A stretch of 64,000 nt of DNA from Orbilia blumenaviensis (lineage: Eukaryota > Ascomycota > Orbiliomycetes > Orbiliales > Orbiliaceae), in contig JAVHNS010000002.1 of the NCBI GenBank assembly GCA_036872755.1, positions 2,852,001 through 2,916,000 of the forward strand, read 5' to 3'. Made by a program: the position numbers and the translations under genes. The notes below the pieces were generated by a model that was not told the origin of the DNA, did no database searches, and saw only the letters and a program-made list of their open reading frames with translations. Shown here one piece after another: positions 24,110-36,474 of the stretch. Each line of letters opens with the position of its first letter. Position 1 is the stretch's first letter.

Positions 24110-24893
24110 CAAAAAAAGGGCTTGTATAACTCTCCAGCCCACGAGAGTTAAACGTGCTTTTTTTTTATGGTAGTACAGGCGCAATTTTTGGAAGAAGTTT
24201 ATCTTTCGGGTTAAGTTTTGGGTAGATCTACAATCCGTTTCGAGGTTGGATACCGCCCTAAGGGTCGATCGACGCGTGGTATTTTGGGACATCTGACGAC
24301 AGTCCAACACATGTTGGAGACAGTGGAGGTAATGACAAGGCTGGAGATATTGAGGTTGGATTTGCATATTATTGGAGTTAATGGTTGTTCATATTTTTTC
24401 ATTGGGGGTTTATAAAAAGCTGGTGAATCGCATAAAAAAAGCATATCCTCCATGAGAGGGGAATGATACCAATTGGGGTGGGGGGTAGTGTCTTTTTCGA
24501 TTGGTCTTTATGGCATGTATTGGTTAGTTTAGCAGTCGGCCTGCTCAGCAGTGAAGTCTCATAGAACCTTCTCACGTACTGGTAGTGTTACATACCAGAA
24601 TAGAGACTTTAAAAATATTCCACCGACAGACGCGTCTCTGAAACCACCATCTCCTTTCCTATCACCACCACCACGCATCCAAATAGCGTCCTTCATCACC
24701 ATCACGTCTCGTCATCAGTTTCGCTCTCAGCTCTATCTAATATCTATTACCGCTTCTTTAATCTTCAGTCTAAGTATCTGCGCTGATTGATACTTATCTG
24801 ATCTCTTCTGTCCTCTCAAAGCTATTGAGTCCATTGTTTCGATATCTCCGAGTTGAAGGATTAATCGAATAGAGATTACTACTACATCTCAAA
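24110..24893. promoter_or_regulatory. Upstream region of the acidic UIM-like gene
   Basis: About 780 bases, no gene seen. The right half is CT-rich with an ACC/ATC-rich patch near 24660-24715, consistent with a promoter and leader. Confidence 0.4.
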
Positions 24894-26666
24894 ATGCCAC
24901 CAAAGCGAGGATCACCACCACTCACAGGCCGCAGTCGCCTTAACCCAAGGTCTCAACCTATGTCTTCCAGTCCCGGTAGTGGCGATCAATCCTCGTCGCA
25001 GCGGGCTGAAGCACATAGTCTTCCGTAAGCATAATTCTTTCCTTCATACGTTTGGTTCTAAAGCTGTTCCGAGACCGCTATAGAACTGGACTAAAGAAGA
25101 ACGACATTATTAACTTAAAGATCTGGAACTAGAACACATAGTCTTAGACGAATTGTCTCACTCGACTCCATTGAGGAAGATGAAAATCAAGACAATGCCG
25201 ATGCCAGTGTTGAACCAACATCTACAATCAGTGACTCGGGAAGTAGTTCCGATAACGAAGACAAGCAAATTAAGACTGCCATAGCGGCAAGTCTCACTCA
25301 GCAAGTTGGACCTGCTATTATGGGTGCCTCCTCATCCCAAAACACCAGTGCCAATCGTCAGATACTTCGACAGGGTCGCACCTATGTCCCTCCCAGCACT
25401 GCGAATGGACCAAGCATGTCATTAAGCAGCCCAAATCAAGCAGGGCCTAGCCGTGGGTACCCTCTCCTTGGGACTAATGGGGGAGCTTCTATGACTTCAA
25501 GCGGATTACCCAACGCCGGGAACCAGCGAGTTAGCTTCAGACTAGATGAAAACAATTTACGACCCACCTTCGGAGCCCGACCACGAAACAAAGGACGATT
25601 CAGTAGAGGAGGAACCTTTCGGCTCGAGCATCAAGATCAGGTACCACAACCTCAATCCCACAAACAACCTCACAATCAACTCCTATCGCAACGACCATCT
25701 CGCACCTTTTACCCACGCGTTCATTCATCCAGGCATAACTTTCTCAAGCCATCCCGATTCCGAATGAGTGCAAAAATGCCGTCTGCTTTACGATACCAAT
25801 CTAAGAAACGGGTCGTTGATCCTGTTGATGAGAAGGAGCTCGAGGGGTTGGAGGTGGTCGGGTTGGACCACCACGAATGCCCTAATACCGGCTCCAGCAG
25901 CAATTCCTCGACTTCCGGAGAGAAGTCTATTGCCCTCCCAGCCCACGCCCACGCCCACGCCCAAATCGGGGAGACGGAGACCGGTGTCATCCTTCGTCAA
26001 ACTGACCTCCCGGTTGCGATCATTCCACATACTAGCATGGAATTAGAGAGGTGCAACTTAATCACCAAGATGGACCAGCAGTTCGTCCCCCGCCAGGGTG
26101 GACCTCTGGCCATTGAATATCATCATCTCGATGATGATGATGAAGACGCCTGGACAGACGAAGAGCCTTGGCACTGCTCCGACGATGAGCAGGGGTATTA
26201 CGAAGAGGAGGACGACGATGACGACGAAGAAGAAGAAGATAGCGATGACTCGGACGAAGACTTCGGGTGCATCGGGTTGCTCCACGACGACTACGAGGAC
26301 ATGTTGAAGGCGGGGAAGGGGTTCAACCAGGAACTCGTCGAAGAGGTCGACAACTGGCCGGCTCCCGAGGAAGTAAAAATCCTCGGGTACCGTGTCATTG
26401 GTCGCCTCGGGAAGGAAGGGGAAGGGGAGGAGGAAGAAGAGGAAGACGATGATGAGGATGAGGATGAAGATGAGGAAGACGACGACGACGACGACGACGA
26501 CGATGAGGAAGAAGACGAGGACGAGGAGGGGGAAATTTGGGGGAGCTTCGGAGACAACGAAGACTACCAGGCCCTCCGAAAGCACCGCTGGCTGGATGGG
26601 TTATCTCCCATCCAGGAGGAGGATGACGAATGGGAGGACGACGGGGGGTGGGAGGACGTTTGTTAA
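24894..26666 (+). CDS. Very acidic low-complexity protein with a UIM-like motif
   Basis: Two exons, 24894-25024 and 25133-26666, joined in phase 2 (GTAAGC donor, ACTAG acceptor), giving about 554 residues. The short first exon gives MPPKRGSPPLTGRSRLNPRS. At about residues 83-101 an acidic cluster precedes QIKTAIAASLTQQ, which fits the ubiquitin-interacting-motif pattern (acidic, hydrophobic, x-x-Ala, x3, Ser). The middle is basic and disordered. Two long Asp/Glu tracts follow (about 373-419 and 470-511), separated by a more ordered segment (LLHDDYEDMLKAGKGFNQELVEEVDNW broken at its ends). The end is Trp/Asp/Glu-rich (DEWEDDGGWEDVC). Histone or basic-protein chaperoning is one thing such tails do, but no known family was recognised. 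An Ala-His run (AHAHAHA) lies near residue 314. Confidence 0.6.
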
Positions 26667-29133
26667 TCTTCTCTCTCTCTTGCTTTCTCTTTCTTTCTCT
26701 TTCCCCCCCTTCTTCTTTGTTTTGTTAAATTATTTTTATTAATGTTTTCTACCAGCTCAGGGAAGGAGGGGTGACGATGTGGGCACCCAATATTTGCTTA
26801 GCATTGCATTGACCAGTAAAGACTTGACCTGTGCGTATCCTGTAGGCTAAGTGCTTAGCCCGACTTAACCCTGCATTGCGGCCTATGTCATCGTGCTTGT
26901 GTGATGCCCACGTTTTGCCGTTTGAGACTTCGGTAGATTATTCTATTCTATCTACTGGAGGCTATTTGGGTGAGCTTAAATTATGTAGGGCCAACCTAAA
27001 AGTATTCAGATTGAGAGAATATGCCTTCCACGTATACAGTCATTCTTTTAGGTGCAGCTGGGTCCACGTCAAGAGACACAGTCCTCAAGGAATGTAATTT
27101 TTATTCGAGAAAGTGAAAGAGAGCAGCCCTAATGGAAAGGAAAGGAAGGAAGGAAAAGTAAAATAAAAATCCTAGCTGTTTAACAGGATTGCTGGGGGCG
27201 AATACTTTTCCGTATGCAACTGGTCGACTTCAACCCTAAAAGTACAATCAGTTTGAAGGGTGGAATGACTATTAGTGAGATCCTATTAATTCCTATTTGC
27301 AGCCTGCATAGTTCGATTCCGTGCATCATATTGGTCTGACAGGCTTTCTCACCGCTCCAATCAGAAATACTTTCCAGGCCCGCCTGCACCTAGTGCACCT
27401 GGTCGGCTGGCTAATGCAAATCAATTTAAATTAAAGGGCATGATGTAGAAGGGAGCTGCTGTGGACCCAACCAAGTGTACCTGCTGCAGCACATCGCAGG
27501 TTCCTCGAGGATGTAGGTCTCGGGTACATGAATGTATGTGTATGTGTATGTATCGCATTCGCAAGACCCTGGAGCTACCAGAGCTTGTTTAGCAGACACC
27601 ACGGAACAGGACATTGGAACTGCAGGACGGGAGCGATGGCGTCTGATAGGGTGCATGCATACCTAATATATCGCCGGATACTTACGTGATGGACTGGAAC
27701 CTTTGAACGGATGATTAGGAATTCATGCATAGTGTCTACCTGCTTGAATTTAGGAATTGGGATCTTGCGTTGTCGACACTGTTGAATGTTCGGAATACCA
27801 CAAATTTGCATGAAAGCTAAGCTCTCTGAGAGTCTATCAATATATCTCCAGTGACATCTTCGAAAGGATCTTGGTGGGCATCGACAAAGCTACCATTGAG
27901 CGGGACTGGCATGAAAATGGCGAAGAGCCATCCGGAAACCCACAGAAAATTTTTCTTGACCTTTACCTTTCTGTGCATCGAGCTGCATCGTCACCATGCA
28001 GCGGGTTGCAGATAAACATCCACATGATTCGATAGTCCCGACCAGCGTCTGCGTCCACTATACATTGGTCCATGCAGCCGTCCTAATCCTACGGAAGGAA
28101 AGGTGGTGCTTACGACTAAGTAATGAATAGGTAATAGGTATGACATTTCTTTCTTAAGCCGCCCTGCTCTTATAAAAACCTGGGCTTGTTTGACTGATAT
28201 GCTCCTCGTTAGGCAAAAAAAAAAAAGAGGTCGTCTGCCTATACAGTAATCGAGGACACCCTCCAGACTAAGCTACGGCGGAGACCTCCCCTGGCTGTTG
28301 TGTACCGTATGGCAAAGGGCCATAAAACATTCGCATCTTCTCGGGGCGAATTCTAAGAACCGACGTTCTGGCCATCCCCTACCGTCGGCCATCTACTCTA
28401 TCCTGGATTCGATAGGGACCCTCCTAGCTGGTGAGTTGTACAATGGCGATTTCCCAGGTTGTCTTCGATGGGTGGGAAGTGTTATGATTACGGCTGCGCA
28501 GGTCGTCGGACTATGCTACTGTATTTACCCTGGCAAAAGCCGCCCTTGCCAGCCAATAAAGAGGGCGGCCTTCCCCACCTCTTGGACTGCTGGCCTGTCA
28601 TTATTTTTTACTTCCGGCTCTGTCGTCTTTCCGTTTCTTATGCCTGCCTCCCACACCGTCGTTTGAGCTCTGGCATGCAAGCGTGCTAGCACCTTGTCCT
28701 AGTTTCCGAACCAGCATAGCATCTGTTGACCTGAAAGCGGCTTTAGACGCAAAGCAGTGCTGGCCAGACACGAGGAGAGCTTTCCCTTGCATTTGCCCTG
28801 CTAATCATCTTCCCATTTAATATTTCCTCCTCTTCCTCCACACTTTTCGATACTTATTCATTTCACGAGGCACAGCGACCAAACTTTGTACCATCATAAC
28901 ATACATACTACACATAACATAACCACTACAACATATCCTTCAACCGATCTGAACGACTGGCGAGTAGTGGGGGAAATCGATTGTTAGTATCATATATTTC
29001 TCCGAAAACCGGCCTTCATCTCAGCATCATCATTGTAGGGTTGGCAGGGTTTCTAGGACATGTTTCAATGTTGGATGGAATGTGGATCTTGTGGTTATGT
29101 CGATTGTTCGACCTGCTCGGAAAAGAGTCGACC
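26667..29133. other. Long intergenic region, no convincing gene
   Basis: About 2.5 kb. Several frames of 60-120 codons exist, but they lack ATG starts, splice support or family resemblance. The 3' flank of the acidic gene is CT-rich at 26671-26715. Confidence 0.45.
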
Positions 29134-29589
29134 ATGGCGTTTTTTCAAGCCCGCAAGGAGGACACGACGCCCGTAGACGGCTTCCCTACTGCAGGGTCGA
29201 CTATCTTTCGGTCGGGAGATCCAGAATTTGTGTCCGTGGCACCACGGAACCTGCCCTGCTGGCCCTTTCGATGTGTTGAAATTGTAGACGCTGCATGTAA
29301 GTTTGTCTAGATTTGCTGACACCAAAGCATGTGAACTGCAGGTTCTACGGTATTCCACGATAGCGGACGTATACTCCACGATTTTGAGCGACCCGTTGGT
29401 ATAACCTTGGCGGCCACTGGCACTTCCCGGATTACTCTGCTTGTTAGAGGGGAGATTGTGGGATTATGGGCAGCTACGGCCCCGCAAACTGATAGGGATT
29501 CCAACTTTGATTGCGGGTTGTCCTCGCCTCCCCCTCAGCTTCGCCCCTTCACTGTGACAGACTTCGCTCTCGAAGAAAGACGGACCTAG
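29134..29589 (+). CDS. Candidate small two-exon gene, function unknown
   Basis: Weak but specific support. The ATG lies in ACCATGG. An intron of only 45 bases (29297-29341) has a GTAAGT donor, a TTTGCTGAC branch site and a GCAG acceptor. The joined frame (163 + 248 nt) is open and encodes about 136 residues starting MAFFQARKEDTTPVDG. The second exon gives a strand-like stretch (RITLLVRGEIVGLW). The frame is open further upstream to about 28981, including a hydrophobic segment, so the true start may be earlier. A second strong donor (GTAAGT near 29622) suggests more splicing downstream, and these exons could instead be untranslated leader of the next gene. Confidence 0.33.
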
Positions 29590-30305
29590 TCTTTCTTGAC
29601 CTTTGCTCAAACTTAGGATGCCGTAAGTACCCAATTTCTTATCTCTACGAATACGATACGATATGTTTGCTGCACAGTTCTTTCTTGCATTACGAATTCT
29701 TTTTTTGTTTGCCTGCTGGTTCAACCATCATATCAGCTAGAGCTCTGCGCGGACGGGGAGTCAGAATACCCGGGCTCCTATTTTTACACTTATGGCCAAA
29801 GCATGCGCTGGCTGGCCCATAAGCTCTTCGACCCCGTCCGAGTGTGCATCTTTCTGGTCTTTTCTCTCTGCTGCTTGTTTTTTCGATGCTCTTCGCCTAC
29901 AAATACCCCCTGCATGCACACCAAAATTGCCGACTTGCTCGTAATAGTGAGATGGTCGAGAGACACATTGAGTCTAAAGTCAGCCCCGCTCGATTCCTTC
30001 TATGTAATGAGCCCAAGGCGGTTTAAGCTGTCTCCTCGATGGCCGTTTCTATACATCTACCCATAAAATATCTCTTGTCGTGCCACGTTTCTATTGTTTC
30101 GAGTCAAGCTACCCGGCCTGAGTGATTGTATCTCGCATATTCTCCGCTCTGGTACATATGCGGATCCTGCGCTTGTAGTCTAGAGCTTCCTCAGCTCTTG
30201 CGAATTTCCTTGCTCGAGTTTCTACGTTCAATATTTCCACCCAGCTTCACACTGTTTCCTCCTCGCTCATTTTCAAGCTGGAGTATTTTCTCATGTAATT
30301 CATAG
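29590..30305. other. Region likely holding the 5' exon/leader of the ULD-domain gene
   Basis: About 700 bases with strong splice-like signals (GTAAGT near 29622, CACAG near 29675, ATCAG near 29740, ATAG at 30305) but no long frame. This fits a spliced leader with short coding exon(s), which I could not resolve. Confidence 0.35.
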
Positions 30306-33229
30306 AATCAACATTACTATCGATCATACCGAATCCGTTGATGGCTCGAGCTTAGTCTCGTCTAGGGCCAGTAGTTACGAACCTATCAGCAAGTACCCGA
30401 ATCGAATCCCTCCGCAACTTCCGGGCCACTTCGCGCCAACCGAGTGGACGGATAACGACACCTACGGGTCTGATAGCGAGACCTATGAGGATTTTGACGA
30501 CGAAATCGAACCATCTGAATCCGCATCTCGACCGGGCGGCCGTAAGCCGGCATCTAGGGCAGCCGCTAGCAGATTAAGCTACCCTCCCCCTACCCCTAGG
30601 TCATACGCACCCCCACCTTCTCATCACGGGGACTACTCGGACTATCACACCGAGACTACAGAGAGTGATACCGAGGATTATCCACCTCAACAAACAACTT
30701 TTCGAAGACCTGGTCCAGGCGGCGGACAGCAGCCACAACCTCGAGCATTGCCTCCCCCACCGGGTCCATGGCCTAGGGCTGGCCCTGCTCCACCCTATGG
30801 CCATCCGCGTGCGCCACCTCCAGGACCACAGGGTCCATATGGGCATCCACCGCCGCCGCGCGGTGCCCCAGCCCGTTACCCGCCGCCGCCCCCTCGGGGC
30901 GGCTATGGTGACGCCTTAGTATCATATGCTGGGGTTGAAGATGACGATTATGATGATTACATAGAAGACGACTACGAAACTGCGGCGGAGAGAATGGCCG
31001 AAGAGAGGAGGATACAAGCAGAAGAAAGAAGAATGGCAGAAGATAGAAGAATGGCAGAAGATAGAAGAAGGCATGCAGCGCAGCAGCAGCAGCAACAGGC
31101 ACAGCACCAAGCCCGGATGCGAGAGTATCAAATGAGAGAACAGGCAGCGATAAGGGAACAGACTGCCGCGCATAACGAACGACAACGGCAAGCCGCAGCT
31201 CAGGCCGCAGCCCAAGCTAGAGCCGAGGCTGCAGCTGCAGCGGCCGCGGCTGCCCGACAAAGTTACTTCCCTCCATCCCCATACGGTATGCCTCCTGGTG
31301 GGATGCCAAATGGCCATACTATGCCAAACGGCATGCACAATCCTTATAGCAACCCCACTTCTCCCCAAGAGTCGCTGTATGATCCGTACATGACGTCACC
31401 TACGGCGGGTATGCCACCACCGGGCGTGAATCCCTATACCTGGGCGATGCAGCAGCAGCAGCAGCAGCAACGCCATAGGATGAGCATGAGTGGCATGCCA
31501 GGTATGATGCCGGGCATGTCGGGTATGCCGGGTATGCCAGGAATGTCGGGTATGCCAGGTATGCCGGGGATGCCGAGTATGCCTGGGTATATGGGGATGG
31601 TTCCGTATCAGCCCCAAGTTAAAGAAGAGGAGAAGAAGGAGGAGAAGAAAAAAGAAGAACCACCACCGCCTCCTGCTCCTGCTGCTCCGTCGGCTCCGTC
31701 TACTGCTCTTGTTCTTGCAGTCCCGCCTGCCTACCAACCATCACGTCTGTCGAAGACCGAGGAAGATAAAAAGTTTGAGCGATTGATGGAGGAAAAGAAG
31801 TTGCGAGAGGAGGAGCGTAGGCATAGGCTAGAGCAGGAAGCTAGGGATAGGCAGGCCAAGCTGGAAGACTATGAACGTAAGAGAGAGGAGGAGGCTGCAA
31901 AGGCTGCCGAAGCAGTGAGAGCTCAGGCAGCGGCTGAGAAGGCTGAAAAGGAGGCCCTTGCTGAGAAAGAAGCAAAAGAGAAGGCAGAACTTGCAGAAGC
32001 AGAATCAAAGGCCAAAGAAGCGGCCGAAAAATCAGCAGCCGAAGCGCAGGCTGCTAAAGAGGCGGCAGAGAAAGCCCTTCTGGACTTGAAGGCGGCGAAT
32101 GATAAAGCTCTTGAAGATGCAAAAGCCGCCAATGAAAAGGCTCTTGAAGACGCAAAAGCTGCTAAAGAAAGAGAAATCGAGGACGCGAGGAGGGCGGCAA
32201 TCGAGGCGGAAAGGAAGAGAGTGGAAGATGCCGCCGCAGTCGCAGCCGCGGAGGCAGCAGAGGCAGCCAGACAAGCTGCTATCTTGGCGAAGGAAGAGGA
32301 ACTCAAGAGACGGGAAGCAGAACTGATCAAGAAGGCTGCAGATGACGTAGAAGCGGCAAGAAAGAAGCTCGAGGAGGACATCGAAGCTGCAAAGAAGAAG
32401 GTGGAGGAAGAAGCTGCGGCTGCGAAGGCTAAAATGGAGGAAGAAGCTACGGCTCTAAAGAATAAATTAGAGGAAGAAGCCGCCGCTGCAAAGGCTAAAG
32501 CAGAGGCAGAAGCCGCTGCTGCAAAGGCCAAAGCTGATGCTGATGCAGCAGCCGCCGCCGCCGCCGCTGCCGCCGAGGCTGAGAGACCGAGGTTCATCCG
32601 ATTCCGTGACGCTGTCAACCGCAAGTTCCAATTTCCCTACCAACTCTGCCAAAAGTGGGAGGTATGTCTTAAACCAATATATTCCCCTTAAACGACTTAT
32701 ACTAACATATTGCTATTAGGGCATGGAACGTCTCATCCATCAAGCCTTCAAGCATGTCGATATCATCGGTCCCCATGTCATGGAAGGCCATTATGATCTG
32801 CATGGCCCTGATGGGCAAATTATTCTTCCCGGAGTCTGGGATGTTACTGTCCAGCCTGACTGGGCGATCACAATGGTGATGTGGCCACTTCCTGAACCCC
32901 CACCACCACCACCAGAGCCAGAACCAGTTCCAGAACCACCTGCACTTCCACCACCGGAGGAGATGACAATCATTGTGGAACCCATCCCTGAGGCAGCGCC
33001 ACCGTCTCCTCCACCACAAGAAACCATTGCCCAAATAGTTGCAGCACTGCCAGAGCCTGCTCCTGCTCCTGCTCCGGCACCACCACCACCTCGTCCAGTA
33101 GAGCCGGAGCCAGCTCCAGCCAGCCTTAGGCCAGTTGTTGTGAAGAAAGTTCAAAAAGCGCGCCCGACTGAAGTCAACCCCATCCTGCTCTGGACTGCAG
33201 GACGATACAACCCGAAGAGGGGGAAATAA
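30306..33229 (+). CDS. Low-complexity/coiled-coil protein with C-terminal fungal ubiquitin-like (ULD_2-type) domain; 5' exon unresolved
   Basis: The main exon opens after a TTCATAG acceptor near 30305 and runs to 32661. The last exon is 32720-33229 (GTATGT donor, ATTAG acceptor, phase 0). Order of regions: acidic/Tyr-rich start (TEWTDNDTYGSDSETYEDF); Pro-rich; charged MAEERR/MAEDRR repeats with poly-Q; Ala-rich; about nine GMPGMP-like Met-Pro-Gly units; a long Ala/Glu/Lys helix of coiled-coil type; then FIRFRDAVNRKFQFPYQLC + KWEGMERLIHQAF, HVDIIGPHVMEGHYDL and PDGQIILPGVWD, the signature of the fungal ULD_2 ubiquitin-like domain; then a Pro-rich tail. No in-frame ATG precedes the charged region, so a 5' exon is missing. 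One possibility is a 14-base exon at 30007-30020 (MSPR, non-ideal GTTTAA donor). Function of the family is not known to me. Confidence 0.72.
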
Positions 33230-35641
33230 ACCATTTAAACTCTCTTATCTCTGCAGATCTGGTACTCGTATTTGAACCCATCATTGGCGGCGCCTCGTTT
33301 CCCTTACTATCTTCCCTGTATTTTTTCGATTCCCAAGTAATTCTTCTTTTCAATCCAAACTACCCGAAACGATACCTAGATTCCTGGTTCTTTCCTCACA
33401 GGAGGCTATTTTCTTTGGTCTACATACAGGACTCTAAATTTCACTCTACCTTCGTCTGTTATTTGAGATAACGCAGAATCTTGACTATCTTGACGATTTG
33501 TTTCAATTCCAAAATACCTGTATCGATCTCTACCTTATCTATCTATACCTTTTAGGAACTTCCTGCGTTCTCCTCCCTTCACAATCCCATTTAGTTTAAC
33601 TATCATAACTGGCGGAGTAGACGGAGGTTGCGTCTGGTAACTGTTACGCTTTGCTAGTCTTATTTTTGCTGTAGGATGCTGCTGTTTTCTGTGAGATTCC
33701 CTCGACTCAACGGGGACAACTTCCCTCGTTCCTTTCTTTCCCTTAAGTTTAGCTAGCTGTTTTCTTCTTCTTTCTCATTCGATACGATGCAAATGTCAAC
33801 GTTCTTTCGGGGAAACCCCAATCAATTCATGCATACATGATCAAATACGTACATAGCACCTCAATGTGCTGTATTTTAATATCTATATCCACCTCCATTC
33901 AGGCTCTGCGGGCCCTAATTTTCACTGTTTGAACCATCGCCCAATCACCTCTATGAATTCTCCCAGCTACCGCATATTGTTTATTGCTATAATATCGAAT
34001 GTTCTCCTTCAAGACTTCTAGACCATATATGGATCATCGCTTCAACGAGCTTAAGAAGAAAAAAAAGAACAAAAGGAGAACGAAACGAACTACGGGAACG
34101 TAGAATTATTTTGGTTATTGATCGTATCCCCAACATATATCTGATCCTCGGATGCTAACTAACAAGGTATGCAGGTGCAGTCCTCGAATTCCATCCCACC
34201 GCCTACCTGGATTCATGAATCGTGGCAGTCGACCCGCTTAGGGATGCGACGTTTTCGTCCCGACTGATTCATGGATCCTGCCTGCGGGAGATAAACGGCA
34301 CTATGATATCATCTGCCATCCTTAATTCTCGACCTTTTTCGAGTTCATGCATGCACATCCAGATGCAGGCCAATTACGTTAAAACATCCCAAACCCTTTT
34401 TCTCTCGCCAGGCTACCAAACCCACTAAGAGAGTACTTGTCAGTAACAAACACCGTCGTATCCGGGACGAAATGGGCAAAAAGGAAACCTTCTAGAAAGG
34501 CACAACTTCCAAGATTGTCAAAATGGGGTTTGTGCTGCTGGGTTTTCCATGTTGGTTAGCTTCGATGTGCTGTCATCTGGCAGCTAATTCCCTTACGGCC
34601 CAGCCACCCACGTCGTTTTGCGTCAAAATCAGGGAAGTTCATTGCATTTTGTATCTGATATTTTTATATTTCACGAAATCCAATCGATTGCAGCTTTTAA
34701 GGGGCCACTTCTATCAGACGGCAGTGTGCATACCGAAGAGTAGTACTCTATCGATACATCAATATCTCCGACAATTCCATTAATTAATTAACGCCATCTC
34801 ACCTGAATATTATACTTTGAGGTGTATCATTAACGTTATTATATCCAGTCTTTCCGTCTACCGCACGCACCCCCCTGTCCACCAGCCGCAAAACCTAGCT
34901 CACCTGAGCACGAAGTCGACCCCAAGATTTCAGGTACAGTCCAGCTGCCGAAACTCACTTGATTACTTTTTGCGCCCGAAAGATCAAATCAGCCTGACCA
35001 CACTCGCTCTTCTATAGCCGTACACATTTTCTAGCCAAATCCTTAGCTTAGCTGGGCCGGCTGTCCCACTTTTTCGAAGACTGGGGGAACTTGCGCAATA
35101 GCTGAGGCTAAAAGCCAGGCACCGAACGTAACCCAACGGCGGCATTCTGAATAAAAGCCCGATCGAAAGTCTTACTTTATCTCTTTTCCTTCTTTTCCTC
35201 TTTCTCTCCCCTCGATCTATCCTTCAATCGACAGTTATCCCTCGGTTCCATATAATCCCGTCAAAAGCCCTATAAAGGTTATTCAATCGGTCGCATCCAC
35301 GACGCAGATAGAGGTTGGCCCCCCGCGCCGCCGGCTTTAGATTAGAGAAAAAACGCTCGGTTCTTTGCATTTTTGTGCGCCCATCCCACCAATCCCTCTT
35401 TCCCATTCCCTTTCGCCCCGGCGCATTCCATCGATCGCAATCAAGCAAGGAAAACCCCAACGAGAATCCCCAGCGCCTCAGCTCTCATAATTCAGAGAGA
35501 GAGAGAGAGAAAAGTAGTCCCTTAGCAAAAGTAATTCATTTACCCCCTTTTGTTCTCATTATTTTTCCTGCCGCCTCAGAACTCTACACACAATACCTCC
35601 CTTCCTCTCGGTATCCTTTTTATAGAGTCAATCCATAAGCA
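33230..35641. other. Long intergenic region
   Basis: 2.4 kb with no supported gene. The last 300 bases are a CT-rich leader with a (GA)n run near 35493-35510, just before the ATG at 35642. Confidence 0.45.
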
Positions 35642-36474
35642 ATGTGTCTCGTCAAAGTCCGTGGCGAAGTTGAAGACGACGTCATCGTCCCCGCCCGAGT
35701 AGTGGAGCGCGAATCGGTCCACGCCCACCAGCGCGAAACACAGATTGTTTCAACCGCCCCAGCTGTGATCGAACGCCCTTCGCGATCTCGTCGCTACTCT
35801 TCGTCGACAAATAGTTCGTCAACAAATAGCATTACGTCTAGTCGCAGCTCTGGTAGTTATGTTGGTGGGAGACATGGGCGCTCGAGAAGACAATATCAGC
35901 ATCAAGCCGCTACTGGTGGTAGCAGTTACGATGGACGGTCTTACGATGGGAGATCTTACGACGGACGATCTTATGATGGGCATTCTGCGGCAGGAAGGTC
36001 GAATTCGAGGAGTCGGGAACGAGAGTATTATAGGGAACATGACCGGGCCCGGGTTGTAAGCTCTGGGAGTTACGAGAGATCCGGCGGCCAAAGGGGAAGT
36101 TATAGATATGTGGACCCCCAACCAAGGGGCAGCAGTCATGAAGTCAGAGCCGGTCATGAAGCTCGAACCGGCGAGGAAGTTAGAGCAGGTAAGCACTAAA
36201 CATTCGAAATCGATCAATTTGATAAACTTTATGCTAATAAACTTCTCGGGAAAAAACAGAGATTCAGCGAGCGGAAGAACATCTTCAACGAGCCGCAGAA
36301 CTCCGAGAACGTGAGCGAAGAATGCGAGAACCCCGCCAGATCACCTACGATCCAAGATCCAGTTCCGTCAGCCACAGAAGTTACGAGCAAAGTAAAGACG
36401 GGAGCAGGCGACGCAGCGACGTTGTCGTAGTTCAAGAAACAGAGCGACATCGAGATCGTTACAGCAGCAGGTAG
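35642..36474 (+). CDS. Arg/Ser-rich orphan protein (MCLVKVR-start) with SYDGR repeats
   Basis: Two exons, 35642-36188 and 36260-36474, joined in phase 1 (GTAAGC donor, AAACAG acceptor), giving 253 residues. The start MCLVKVRGEVEDDVIVPARVVER resembles short N-terminal signatures of uncharacterised ascomycete proteins as far as I can recall, so the start is likely right. The body is Ser/Arg/Tyr-rich: SSTNSSSTNS, then four tandem SYDGR/SYDGH units (about 35926-35985), then SRSREREYYREHDR. The second exon encodes an amphipathic charged helix (EIQRAEEHLQRAAELRERE cut short here). No catalytic motif or targeting signal. The composition suggests an intrinsically disordered, possibly RNA- or phospho-regulated protein; that is inference only. 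Confidence 0.62.

Noticed and set aside
26058..26585. Antisense hydrophobic (Val/Ile/Leu) frame that looks like membrane segments
   Set aside because: Complement of the Asp/Glu tracts (GAC/GAG read as GTC/CTC); an artefact of low complexity.
27295..27330. GTTCGATTCC resembling a tRNA T-loop
   Set aside because: No acceptor, D or anticodon stem could be drawn in the preceding 70 bases.
28298..28666. Plus-strand frame of about 122 codons with hydrophobic segments
   Set aside because: Opens with TTG, has no usable ATG or splice support, and shows no family resemblance.
31923..32624. Antisense Ala/Ser-rich open frame of 233 codons opposite the ULD-protein coil
   Set aside because: It mirrors the Ala/Glu/Lys coiled-coil codons; no independent start context or domain.
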